Positions 34,221 to 42,332 of a stretch of DNA of 64,000 bases are shown here, in pieces. The stretch is from positions 2,170,001 through 2,234,000 of the forward strand of contig NZ_VOIL01000001.1 of the NCBI RefSeq assembly GCF_007994735.1, given 5' to 3'. The stretch comes from Nesterenkonia populi. Lineage in GTDB: Bacteria > Actinomycetota > Actinomycetes > Actinomycetales > Micrococcaceae. The notes under the pieces were generated by a model. That model ran no database searches, had not been told where the DNA came from, and saw only the letters and a list, made by a program, of their open reading frames with translations. The first letter of the stretch is position 1. The number at the start of each line of letters is the position of its first letter. The translations under genes and the position numbers were made by a program.

Positions 34221-34847
34221 ATGAATTCAGAACACCATTTCTATGAGCCCAAAGATGGGCACGGCCTGCCTCATTCACCCTTCAACGCCATCATCGCGCC
34301 CCGTCCCATCGGCTGGATCTCGTCTCAGGGGACTGACGGAGTGCTGAATCTGGCCCCATTCAGCTTCTTCAACGCCTTCAACTACACCCCGCCCATCATC
34401 GGCTTCGCCAGCAACGGGCCCAAGGACACTCTTGCCAATGCTCAGACCAGCGGCGAGTTCTGCTGGAACCTGGTCACCGCCGAACTCGCCGAGGCGATGA
34501 ACACCAGTTCCGCGGCAGTGCCGGCCGAGGTTGATGAGTTCTCCCTCGCCAGAGTGACACCCGCGGTGTCGCGCATCGTGAACGTGCCGCACGTGGCTGA
34601 AGCCCGCGCCGTGTTCGAATGCCGCACCACCCAGGTCATCCCACTGCTGACCGCATCCGGTGCGGAGACTGAGACACGTGTTGTCTTCGGAGAGGTGGTC
34701 GGGGTCCATATCGACAATGCCCTCCTCCAGGGAGGTATTTATCAGACGAAAGCGGCAAGCCCGATTCTTCGGGGCGGAGGCCCTTCTACCTACTTCACGG
34801 TCACGGCAGAGAACGAAAGCACAATGGACCGCCCTTTACCGCCGTGA
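34221..34847 (+). CDS. Flavin reductase-like, FMN-binding split-barrel protein
   Basis: 208 residues. The FMN-binding flavin-reductase family signature is NAIIAPRPIGWISSQ then GVLNLAPFSFFNAFNYTPPIIGFASNGPKDTLANAQ and EFCWNLVTAELAEAMN. The C-terminus (LLQGGIYQTKAASPILRGGG) ends in MDRPLPP, as in members that use the FMN for reduction or as an FMN chaperone. ATG at 34221 has GGAGG upstream. Base composition is lower in GC than the core genes around it, which fits acquisition. Confidence 0.88.
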   Translation: MNSEHHFYEPKDGHGLPHSPFNAIIAPRPIGWISSQGTDGVLNLAPFSFFNAFNYTPPIIGFASNGPKDTLANAQTSGEFCWNLVTAELAEAMNTSSAAVPAEVDEFSLARVTPAVSRIVNVPHVAEARAVFECRTTQVIPLLTASGAETETRVVFGEVVGVHIDNALLQGGIYQTKAASPILRGGGPSTYFTVTAENESTMDRPLPP

Positions 34848-34892
34848 AATTTGGGCCATACTCCTTACCGCGGAAGGGCAAAGCCACCCTGC

Positions 34893-34905
34893 TAAACTCA
34901 CAACC
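34893..34905 (+). promoter_or_regulatory. Leaderless promoter of the ABC-F leader peptide
   Basis: TAAACT (34893-34898), 7 nt, then ATG at 34906. This puts the transcription start at or near the A of the leader-peptide start codon. Confidence 0.55.
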
Positions 34906-34920
34906 ATGACCCTCAAGTGA
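34906..34920 (+). CDS. Leader peptide MTLK upstream of the ABC-F gene
   Basis: ATG ACC CTC AAG TGA encodes MTLK and stops 69 nt before the ABC-F start. A very short ORF with its own -10 box at leaderless distance in front of an antibiotic-resistance ABC-F gene is what ribosome-sensing attenuators look like. Stalling on the leader would relieve the downstream pairing described in the next entry. Too short for any homology test. Confidence 0.55.
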   Translation: MTLK

Positions 34921-34985
34921 TCTTCGTCATTTCCCGCGTCTGCGGCGCTGCGCGCCCGGTGGGACACCGCGTCACTTCGAAGGTC
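34919..34985 (+). promoter_or_regulatory. Candidate translational attenuator (leader stop region pairs with ABC-F Shine-Dalgarno)
   Basis: GATCTTCG (34919-34926), overlapping the leader stop codon, is complementary to CGAAGGTC (34978-34985) over 8 bp with one G-T pair. CGAAGGTC holds the ABC-F ribosome binding site GAAGG, 6 nt before the ATG at 34990. A small hairpin CGGTG-GGA-CACCG (about 34957-34969) lies between. A ribosome stalled on the leader would cover the first arm and free the site. Confidence 0.5.
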
Positions 34986-34989
34986 TGTT

Positions 34990-36724
34990 ATGTCTGCATC
35001 CTCTTTTCCTCACGCTGCATCTCACGTGCGGGTCTCTGGGGTTTCTCACTCGTTCGGTGACCGTCGTGTGCTCACTGACATCTCCTTCACTGTCACCGGT
35101 GGAGGGTCCAGTCGGGCTCATCGGAGAGAACGGCTCAGGTAAGTCCACACTGCTGCGCATCCTTGCAGGACTGCTCGACCAGGACGGCGGGGAGGTCCAT
35201 CTCAGCTTCCCCGGTGTGCAGAATCCTCGCATCGGTCTTCTGCATCAGGAGCCGCCCTTCTCTCCTGCAGCCACCGTCTCAGACGCCATTGAGGACGCTG
35301 CAGCACCGATCCTCGAAGCTGCCAGATCAGTGGACAGCGCAGCACGGCGCCTGGCTGACGCTCCAGACAAACCGGAACTTGCTGACGAGTATGCACGAGC
35401 TCTCGAACATGCAGAGCAGATGGATGCGTGGGGAATCGATGCTCGAATCTCACAGATGCTTGCAGGAGTAGGACTGGCCGAAGTCCCTGTGGAGCAGCCC
35501 ACTGGTGAGCTCTCGGGAGGACAGCGTGCGCGGCTTTCCTTGGCTTGGGTGCTGCTCAATGCACCGGACCTGATGCTGCTGGATGAGCCCACAAACCATT
35601 TGGACGATGACGCCGCTTCTTATCTGCGCGCCGTTTTGGCGTCTTGGAGCAGCCCCGTGCTCATCGCCAGCCACGACAGGGCGTTCCTGGACGAAGCCGT
35701 CACCTCCCTGGTCGACCTCGATCCCTCCCCTGTGCCGCATGAAGTCTCTGCGCCGCTGCTGCAGGACGGTTCCGGGACAGGAATCGGCATCACCCGCTTC
35801 ACCGGCACTTACACCGAGTACCTGAATGCTCGTCTCGATGCCCGAGAACGCTGGGAACGCCAATACCAGAATGAACAGGCTGAGCTGAAGCGCCTCCAAG
35901 CCTCCGTCAGGGGGAGCCAGGCAGTTGGACATGAGAATTGGACACCTCGCTCTGAGGCCCGCATCGCTGCGAAGTTCTACGCTGATCGCAACGCTAAGAC
36001 TGTGAGCCGCCGTGTGAACGACGCCCGGGCTCGGCTCGAAGAGCTTGAGAAGAACCAGATCCGTAAGCCTCCCCAGGAGTTGAGGTTCCGCGGGCTGACC
36101 GCTGCCCGACCAGAGGGGGGTGCACAGCATCGCGGCCACGATTCGGTGCTCTCGGTTTGCGAACTGATGGTGGAGCATCGTTTGGCTCCCATATCCTTCA
36201 CTCTCGGAACTGCTGAAAAGCTCCTTGTCACCTGCACCAACGGCTCAGGAAAGTCCACCCTTCTCTCTGTCCTCATCGGAGATGCTGCTCCGGACGAGGG
36301 AGCGCTCCAGATGGATGGCGATGTCCGTGTGGGGATGCTCCGCCAGGAAGTGCACCTGCCCGATCTGAAAGAGCGCGGAGCGGATAGAACCGTCCAGCAG
36401 ACCTACGAAGATCTCGTCGGGCAGCAACGTGCCACGGAGGTCCCCGTGTCGACTTTCGGGCTCCTCCACCTGAGAGACCACCAACGTCCGGTGAACCTGC
36501 TCAGCACCGGGCAGCAGCGACGGCTTGAGCTTGCCGTGCTCCTGGCAGACCCGCCGGACCTGCTGCTGCTCGATGAGCCGACGAACCACTACTCCCTGAT
36601 GCTGGCCACACAGATGGAAGCCGCGATTCCCACGTATCCCGGAGCTGTCATCGTCGCCTCCCACGACCGATGGCTGCGCCGCACCTGGCAGGGCAGCTGG
36701 TTGTCTCTGACGGCGGAGCACTGA
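34990..36724 (+). pseudogene. ABC-F ribosome-protection ATPase with an apparent frameshift near its start
   Basis: ABC-F antibiotic-resistance type protein with two ATPase domains and a linker. The N-terminus starts at ATG 34990 (VRVSGVSHSFGDRRVLTDIS) and then shifts frame by +1 near 35105-35112 (GGAGGGTCCAGTCGG). Removing one base restores VTGGG-PVGLIGENGSGKST. Domain 1 then has an intact Walker A, LSGGQRAR and LLDEPTNHLDDD. In domain 2 the Walker A reads CTNGSGKST (usually GxNGSGKST), the signature is LLSTGQQRR and the loop reads DEPTNHYSL instead of NHLSL. The ~555-residue downstream frame is otherwise open. Either a decaying gene, a sequencing error, or, less likely, programmed frameshifting. 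If intact it would give macrolide/lincosamide/streptogramin-type protection. Confidence 0.75.
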
Positions 36725-36743
36725 CCTTCATCAGTCTCTGACC

Positions 36744-36760
36744 TGCCTCAGTGGGAGGCA
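36744..36760. terminator. Small hairpin between convergent ABC-F and MFS genes
   Basis: TGCCTC (36744-36749) pairs with GAGGCA (36755-36760). Six base pairs and no T tract, so only a weak candidate. Confidence 0.3.
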
Positions 36761-36773
36761 CGCGACCCTGCTG

Positions 36774-37961
36774 TCAGGCCGGGAGCGTGCGGTACCGGGC
36801 TGCGATCCACATGCTTCCCAGTGCAAGAGCCACGGCTGGGACGAGCAGCACGTTATGCGGGTCGATTTGATCCGCGAGCAGCCCAGCCATGGCGTTCCCA
36901 GCAGCGTGGGACAACAGTGTCACTGCTACCAGTGCGGAGTAGCCCCGGGCGAGGTGGGCTTTCGGGACGACATCGTCCAGCAGGGAAGACTGCAGGATCG
37001 ACACGGGTGCCCTCATTGCTCCGCCTAGAAACATAGCGAAGACCAGCAGCCAAGGCTGCGCTGCGACGACGAATATGAGCACTGCGACGACCACGACCAT
37101 TGACTGCGCGAGCAGCATTTGAGTCCGTCTCTGTCCACGCCACCTGCGTGAGCCGAACCCCAGGGCCGCCAGCATCTCTCCCAGGGCGAGCGCGCCGAAC
37201 GCCGCCCCAGCGACAGCAGCCACCCCTGCTGATGTCATAACGCCCGGAACCGCGACGTTGGTCACTCCCACGGCCAGCCCAATGCACCCAGCCGAGACCA
37301 GAAGAGTCCGCAAGCCCGAGGAACGCACAGCCTCGGGACCAGGCCCCTGGCCCAGCGGAGCAGCCTTGTTCTGAAGTTCCCTGCCACCGGCGAACGAGAA
37401 GATCAGTGTGGCGGCGATGATCAGCACTGCGGCGAGGACCACTGCTATCTCTGCTCCATGCAGAAGCATCGCACCCGACACCACAAGCGGACCGATGGTC
37501 ATTGCTCCCCGAAACAGAACAGACAGCAGCGCATAGGACGCTCCACGAACGGTGTCTTCCGCACATACCTCTGGGATCCAAGAGCGCACTGCCGTCGTGA
37601 TCGCAGGCACCGAAATTCCAGCAGTGGTGACCGCCGCCCCGATGATCCATAACGGGCCATCATGAACACCCACTCCGACGAAACCAAGCAGAGCGAAAGC
37701 ACAAGTGCCGCCAGCAGCCAGGACAACCTTGCGTGAGCCGAATCTGTCGATGAGCGAACCTTGGAGGCTCAATCCCACAGCGTTCCCGAGTCCGAACAGC
37801 CCACTGAGCAGACCTGCCGCTCGCAGTTCGCCAGTCCACTCTTGGACGCACAGCACGATAGCCAGAGAAAGCATGCCGAGCGGCAAGGAACTGAGAAAGA
37901 CAGCGGCGAGTCGCGACCGAGCATGAGGGGTGCGGAGAATGTGTGCGTAGGCTCCGAACAA
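36774..37961 (-). CDS. MFS transporter
   Basis: About 395 residues and twelve hydrophobic segments, with the major-facilitator loop sequences LIDRFGSRKVVLAAGG after helix 2 and FGSRRWRGQRR between the halves. Likely a drug or metabolite exporter; its place between an ABC-F gene and an aminoglycoside adenylyltransferase gene suggests resistance, but nothing specific shows this. The start is uncertain: TTG at 37961 has a GGAGG site 6 nt upstream; another TTG at 38009 would add 16 residues without a ribosome site. Confidence 0.8.
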   Translation of the reverse strand: MFGAYAHILRTPHARSRLAAVFLSSLPLGMLSLAIVLCVQEWTGELRAAGLLSGLFGLGNAVGLSLQGSLIDRFGSRKVVLAAGGTCAFALLGFVGVGVHDGPLWIIGAAVTTAGISVPAITTAVRSWIPEVCAEDTVRGASYALLSVLFRGAMTIGPLVVSGAMLLHGAEIAVVLAAVLIIAATLIFSFAGGRELQNKAAPLGQGPGPEAVRSSGLRTLLVSAGCIGLAVGVTNVAVPGVMTSAGVAAVAGAAFGALALGEMLAALGFGSRRWRGQRRTQMLLAQSMVVVVAVLIFVVAAQPWLLVFAMFLGGAMRAPVSILQSSLLDDVVPKAHLARGYSALVAVTLLSHAAGNAMAGLLADQIDPHNVLLVPAVALALGSMWIAARYRTLPA

Positions 37962-38116
37962 GGCATACCTCCATGAGTATGCCCACCCACCCGGGAGCCT
38001 CACTCCCAAACGAGACTCATACGCCGAACGGCGTGAGCCCGTATTACGAGATTAGCATGGGGAGGAAGGGGCTCCTCGGCCTCGACCCAGTCGCCCTCGC
38101 CTGTCGCCTCAACACG

Positions 38117-38128
38117 TAGAGTCATAGC
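38117..38128 (+). promoter_or_regulatory. Leaderless promoter of the aadA-like gene
   Basis: TAGAGT (38117-38122) then 6 nt and the ATG at 38129. No attenuator or leader peptide is seen here, unlike the ABC-F gene. Confidence 0.55.
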
Positions 38129-38911
38129 ATGGTGTCTGCAGAGTCTGAGGCCCAGTGGATCGTGGACAAGCTGGAGCCTGTCCTTTCCGAAGGTCTCCTG
38201 GGACTGTATATCTGCGGTTCGGCTGTCCGGGGAGAACAAGGGCCGCACAGCGACCTGGACCTCATTGCTCTAACCCATGAGACCCTGACGATCAACGAGC
38301 GCCAGCAACTCACAAGGACTCTTCTCCAAGTATCTGGGTGGGCTGGGCATGAACAGACATTTCCCGAAGCAGCGCATCGTCGCCCCGTGGAGTTCACCAC
38401 TTTCGTGCTCAAAGACATTGAACGCTGGCAGTACCCGCCGACAGTGGACTACCGATACGGCGAATGGCTGCGTGCAGAGCTTGTGGCAGGAGGGGTGCCT
38501 CGACCACACGAAGATCCGGATGCCACGCTCTTTCTCGAAGACGCCCGACAGAATAACCAGACAATCTCCGGGCCCGAGCTGCAGAACTTCCTGTCGCCGC
38601 CTCCTTCTGGATCCTTAGCCCGCGCGTGTCAAGATACTGCCCCATTGCTGATGGAGGAACTGGGCGAAGATACGCGAAACGTTCTGATGACCCTGGCGCG
38701 GATGGCGGTGACGGTCTCCACAGAGACGATCGTCTCCAAAGACCATGCAGCCAGGGTTACTGCGTCACGGCTGCTGCCAGCAGATGCCGACCTCTTACTG
38801 CGGGCCGTTGCCGAATACCGAGGTATCACGTCCGTTGACTGGCGCAAAGAAGCATCCGCGGCTAGAGGGCTTGCGGGACGGCTCTTGAGTCTGGTCACAT
38901 CCACAGGATGA
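38129..38911 (+). CDS. AadA-type aminoglycoside nucleotidyltransferase (streptomycin/spectinomycin adenylyltransferase-like)
   Basis: 260 residues with the ANT(3'')/ANT(9) architecture. Nucleotidyltransferase motif LYICGSAVRGEQGPHSDLDL (GS...DxD), substrate-side VEFTTFVLKDIERWQYPP, DYRYGEWLRAEL, then the helical C-terminal domain with DTRNVLMTLARMAVTVSTET and SKDHAARVTASRLLP. This is the layout of AadA enzymes that adenylate streptomycin and spectinomycin. Catalytic Asp/Asp and the C-terminal NVLxTLAR block are intact, so it looks functional; exact substrate not provable. GC is lower than the flanking core. Confidence 0.85.
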   Translation: MVSAESEAQWIVDKLEPVLSEGLLGLYICGSAVRGEQGPHSDLDLIALTHETLTINERQQLTRTLLQVSGWAGHEQTFPEAAHRRPVEFTTFVLKDIERWQYPPTVDYRYGEWLRAELVAGGVPRPHEDPDATLFLEDARQNNQTISGPELQNFLSPPPSGSLARACQDTAPLLMEELGEDTRNVLMTLARMAVTVSTETIVSKDHAARVTASRLLPADADLLLRAVAEYRGITSVDWRKEASAARGLAGRLLSLVTSTG

Positions 38912-38937
38912 AATGCTGGGAATGATGAAGGGCCGGC

Positions 38938-39424
38938 CTAGGCCGCAGCGGGTCCCGCTCCACCGAGCACTCCATCTCTGGAACGCTGCAAAATCTCCAC
39001 CATGGAACCCCGCTGCTCCAAGCGGCGGGTGTTGATGGCCACGCCCTGCACCAGATGCTCCTTGAGCCGTTCAATGGCTCAGATGCGGAACTTCGTGACG
39101 GTAGCGGACTTCAAGCGGTAACCCACCGAGATAAGCATGTCGAGGCTGTAGTAGTTCAGGTCACGACCAACCTGCCTTGCACCCTCAGTGCGGACTGTCC
39201 GAAATGTCCGGACACTTGACTCGGGCTTCAGCTCGCCCTCTCCGTATACGTTCTGGATGTAGGTCGCTGATGTTCTGCTTCGAGCTGGACAACAGCTGCA
39301 CAAGCTGAGCCTGTGTCAGCCCTACAGTCTCGCCCCTCAACCGCACATCGACTCGGGTTGCCCAATTTTCTGCGGTGTAGAGCAGGATCTCACTGTCGGG
39401 CGTTGATGACGACCGTTCAGGCAT
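38938..39424 (-). pseudogene. RhuM-family protein, decayed
   Basis: Reads as a RhuM (virulence/TA-associated) protein across two frames: EILLYTAENWATRVDVRLRG and ETVGLTQAQLVQLLSSSKQN in one, then TYIQNVYGEGELKPESSVR, GARQVGRDLNYYSLDMLISV and GYRLKSATVTKFRI in another. A frameshift lies near 39280 and a TGA at 39081-39079 stands where the family has Trp (FRIWATxRLKE); similarity resumes as AIERLKEHLVQGVAINTRRL. Non-functional. Its start is about 28 nt from an IS3 fragment, so transposition probably broke this locus. Confidence 0.75.
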
Positions 39425-39451
39425 TGCTGGCTTCTCCTCTACCCATGGCAA

Positions 39452-39990
39452 GTCGGCAAGTCCTCGATGTCTTCAGCCGCATGATCGGGGGCTGGCAGGC
39501 ATCACCTCGCTGCGCATGGATCTGGCCGCGGATGCCCTGAACATGAGGCTGTGGGTGCGCCGTCAGGCAGGCCAGAACCTCAAAGGACTGGTGCATTACA
39601 GCGACGCGGAGTTCAATATCGAGCAGTTCGCTACACCGAGCCCCTCGATGAGAAAGAGGTCGTTACCTCGGTGGAGTCTCAAGGCGGCAGCTACGACAAT
39701 GCGATGGATGAGGCGTTCAATTCGCTGTTCAAAGCCGAATCCGCCCGCAACCCAGTGATGCGGAAGTCAGGATGGCGTGGGATCAACGATGTGGAGAGCG
39801 CAGTGGCCGAGCACATCGGCTGGTACTACCACCGAAGGCTCCACGGCGAGATCGGCCACATTCCGCCGCTGAAACCGAGGCGGCCTACTGGAGCAGACAC
39901 CCGGTCGGTCAGTGTTCTCAAGAACATCCAGCACCCGCTGGAATCCAGTAATCAGAGTCTCTACCAATCCCTGGGTGCTTCACTTCACCT
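39452..39990 (+). mobile_element. IS3-family transposase (OrfB) remnant
   Basis: C-terminal part of an IS3 OrfB integrase-fold transposase, split over at least three frames: LDVFSRMIGGWQ, then MDLAADALNMRLWVRRQAGQ and NLKGLVHYSDA, then QYRAVRYTEPLDEKEVV, GGSYDNAMDEAFNSLFKAES, HIGWYYHRRLHGEIGHIPPL and traces of the usual end (QSLYQ). The second catalytic Asp (HYSD) and the Glu (DNAMDEAF) remain; the N-terminal half with the first Asp is missing. Frameshifts make it inactive. No terminal inverted repeats could be identified. Confidence 0.85.
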
Positions 39991-40168
39991 GCAGCAGCAA
40001 GGAGTCCTAGCCTCGCGAGCGGCAAGTCGTGATCTGGCATGTTTCGGCATCGAGGGTCTCGGCGGTCCTATCGAGGACTTCGGAATGGTGAAGCATGATC
40101 GCCATGCTGCTGGTTGAGGCCCATTCTCACAGATGGCCTGTGGGACGTTGGTCGCTCAGACGCAGACA

Positions 40169-40202
40169 GGGGCCGGTACCGTATAGAGCAGGTGCCGGCC
40201 CC
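40169..40202. terminator. Terminator hairpin downstream of the NCS1 permease operon
   Basis: GGGGCCGGTACC (40169-40180) pairs with GGTGCCGGCCCC (40191-40202), a 12-position stem with one mismatch and a 10-nt loop, 24 nt after the permease stop codon. It ends the GntR-amidase-PxpA-permease unit on the minus strand. Confidence 0.6.
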
Positions 40203-40226
40203 CGTTGCAGTCGGGGCAGTGTTCAA

Positions 40227-41597
40227 CTACCGGTCGGCAGAGATCTGTTCACCGGCCCGCACGACAGGATGCTTATCTACAGTCTCCGCCTCAGCGGGCA
40301 GTGAGGGCGGTTCCGCTCCGACCTTCTGTCCGAGTGTTTTTGCCAGCAGCAGGTAAACTACGATGCTTGCAGCCATAGCGGGGAGTCCGAAGATCCAGTT
40401 CGGGAATGCAATATCGGCGATGATGCCAACCGCCAGGCCCACCAGAACACCGACGATGGCCGCTGTGTTCACCGTGCTGCGGCGGTTCATGCCGTAGCCT
40501 ACGCCCCGGCGCATAATGAAGTACTCGGCAATGATCACAGCGCCTACCGGCGGAACCAGCAGACCGATGGCATCAAGGACCAGTCCCACATCGCCAATCA
40601 CACCAGTGACTGCTAGGAACAGTCCGATCACGGTGCCGATGGCTCCCGCGACTCTCCACGTCACGCCGAGGAGTGCGTTGGAGAATCCCATTGATGCGTT
40701 GTAGAGGCAGGCGTCTGCTGTGGACCAGGTCGACAAGATGGCGATGGCTGCCAACGGCAACACCGTGGTCAGCTCCGTGGAATCCAAGAAATAGACAACT
40801 TCCGGGTCATCAATAGCTGCGGCGATCAGTGCGCCCAGCACCATGAACGGCGCGTTGGAGGCCAGGAAGGCCACCCCGGTCACTCCCACAGCCTGCTTGC
40901 CAGTCTTTACGAAGCGGACAATGTCACCAGTCATCGTCCCGGAGACGGCGAAGGTGGCCCAAGCCATGCCCACACCGGCGAGGAAAGTGATCTCGCCAGT
41001 GCCCTCGGCAACGAGGATGTCCCCGCCAGCGGGAATCACACGAGTAGCCACGTAGTAGATGACGAAGATCACCATGGCCGGAATGGCAATCTGCCGGATC
41101 AGCGCCATAGATTTGATCCCGAAGATCACTGGCAGGGAGTAGGCCAGGCCGACTAGCAGGGCGATAATTCCCACGACGGCGGTGCTCTCGATCCCGAAGG
41201 CTAGGCTGAGGATGTCGGCGGTCAGCCAAACGTGGAAGCTGTACCAGCCGGTGACCAGAAGCCCGAGGATGAGGATCGGAAGCCATCCGCCCCGGGAGCC
41301 GAAGGTAGCTTTGACAGAGAGGGGAAAGTTCAGCCCCCACTTGCCCGCACCGTAGCCCAGGGCTGCGGCATAGAGGAAAAGCAGAAAGTTCCCAAGCAGG
41401 ATCGCGATGATCCCGTCGATAGTGCCCAGGCCCTGCTGGATGGTGCCGCCGATGACGGCGCAGATGAAGGCGATGCCGAAGCCTGACCAGACCCAAGCGG
41501 GCTTGGCGAAGCCGAGCCGGGCGCCTGCAGGCACGGGTCTGGTGTTGAACTCCTCCGCGTCAGCGGAGGTCGCGGTGGATGGGGAGTGATCTGACAT
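40227..41597 (-). CDS. NCS1-family nucleobase/cytosine-type permease
   Basis: 456 residues with twelve hydrophobic segments, the layout of NCS1 (CodB-like) cation symporters. Recognisable parts: WVWSGFGIAFICAVIGG, a GYGAGKWGLNFPLSVKATFG loop and GMAWATFAVSGTMTGDIVRF. Family members carry cytosine, uracil, allantoin, hydantoins or related cyclic ureides. Here it is the last gene in an operon with an amidase and a PxpA-type lactam hydrolase, which suggests import of a cyclic amide or ureide. The gap to pxpA is 6 nt. Confidence 0.85.
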   Translation of the reverse strand: MSDHSPSTATSADAEEFNTRPVPAGARLGFAKPAWVWSGFGIAFICAVIGGTIQQGLGTIDGIIAILLGNFLLFLYAAALGYGAGKWGLNFPLSVKATFGSRGGWLPILILGLLVTGWYSFHVWLTADILSLAFGIESTAVVGIIALLVGLAYSLPVIFGIKSMALIRQIAIPAMVIFVIYYVATRVIPAGGDILVAEGTGEITFLAGVGMAWATFAVSGTMTGDIVRFVKTGKQAVGVTGVAFLASNAPFMVLGALIAAAIDDPEVVYFLDSTELTTVLPLAAIAILSTWSTADACLYNASMGFSNALLGVTWRVAGAIGTVIGLFLAVTGVIGDVGLVLDAIGLLVPPVGAVIIAEYFIMRRGVGYGMNRRSTVNTAAIVGVLVGLAVGIIADIAFPNWIFGLPAMAASIVVYLLLAKTLGQKVGAEPPSLPAEAETVDKHPVVRAGEQISADR

Positions 41598-41603
41598 GGT
41601 TCC

Positions 41604-42332
41604 TCACTTGGTCGAGGTCAGGGATTCAGAGGGTTGGCTGATGGCGGCGCGGACGGCCGCGGCGATAGCGGGGGCGCCAGGGGTGTCGCTGTGTACGCAG
41701 ACGGTGGCGATGGAGGCGAAATTGGGGTTAAGACGCATATGACGGACACGGTCTGCCACGTCCTCAGGAGTTCCCAGCTGCTCGGGTGTCCAGCCGAACA
41801 TCTGCACCTCGGAGGCTGCGTAGGGACGGTCGGCGAAGTACTCCGGAACTGTTGGCATTCCTGCGGCATCGGCTGCTTCCAAGAGCCGGGAACCTGGTAG
41901 TCCATAGATCTGCAAAGCTGGGTTGATGCGACGGGACGCAGCGACGATCGCTTCGGCAAGTTCGGTGTCCTCACAGGCCATCATGTAGAGCGCCCCGTGG
42001 GGCTTCACATGGTTCAGGCTCTCACCTGCGGCCATGAGGAAAGCTTGCAACGCACCAATCTGGTAAAGCGCGGAGTCGTAAGCTTGGGCGGGAGTGATGT
42101 CAATGCGCCGTCGGCCGAAACCTTCCCGGTCGTTGAGTCCGATGTGAGCGCCAATGCGGAGCCCTCTCCGGGCCGCTGCAGCTACTGAGTGACGCATAAT
42201 GCTGGGGTCCCCGCCGTGGAACCCACAGGCGACATTGACGCTGTCGACATACGCCATCACAGCCTGGTCATCACCGTGGCGGTAGATGCCGAAGCTTTCG
42301 CCCAAGTCGGCATTGAGTTCCAGGCCGCTCAC
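41604..42332 (-). CDS. pxpA: LamB/YcsF family protein (5-oxoprolinase subunit PxpA-like)
   Basis: 242 residues. It opens ELNADLGESFGIYRHGDDQAV and has VNVACGFHGGDPSIM, GAHIGLNDREGFGRR, NHVKPHGALYMMACEDTELA and the SDTPGAPAIAAAVRAAI end, all conserved in PxpA. PxpA normally works with PxpB and PxpC in ATP-dependent opening of 5-oxoproline. Neither partner is present here. The start codon overlaps the amidase stop by 4 nt. It may open another lactam-like ring, or the partners may lie elsewhere. Confidence 0.9.
   Translation of the reverse strand: MSGLELNADLGESFGIYRHGDDQAVMAYVDSVNVACGFHGGDPSIMRHSVAAAARRGLRIGAHIGLNDREGFGRRRIDITPAQAYDSALYQIGALQAFLMAAGESLNHVKPHGALYMMACEDTELAEAIVAASRRINPALQIYGLPGSRLLEAADAAGMPTVPEYFADRPYAASEVQMFGWTPEQLGTPEDVADRVRHMRLNPNFASIATVCVHSDTPGAPAIAAAVRAAISQPSESLTSTK

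Noticed and set aside
38129..38911. Toxin-type (AbiEii/MNT-like) nucleotidyltransferase
   Set aside because: The C-terminal NVLMTLAR and SKDHAA blocks and the VEFTTFVL/WQYPP region fit AadA enzymes, and no HEPN or antitoxin partner is next to it.
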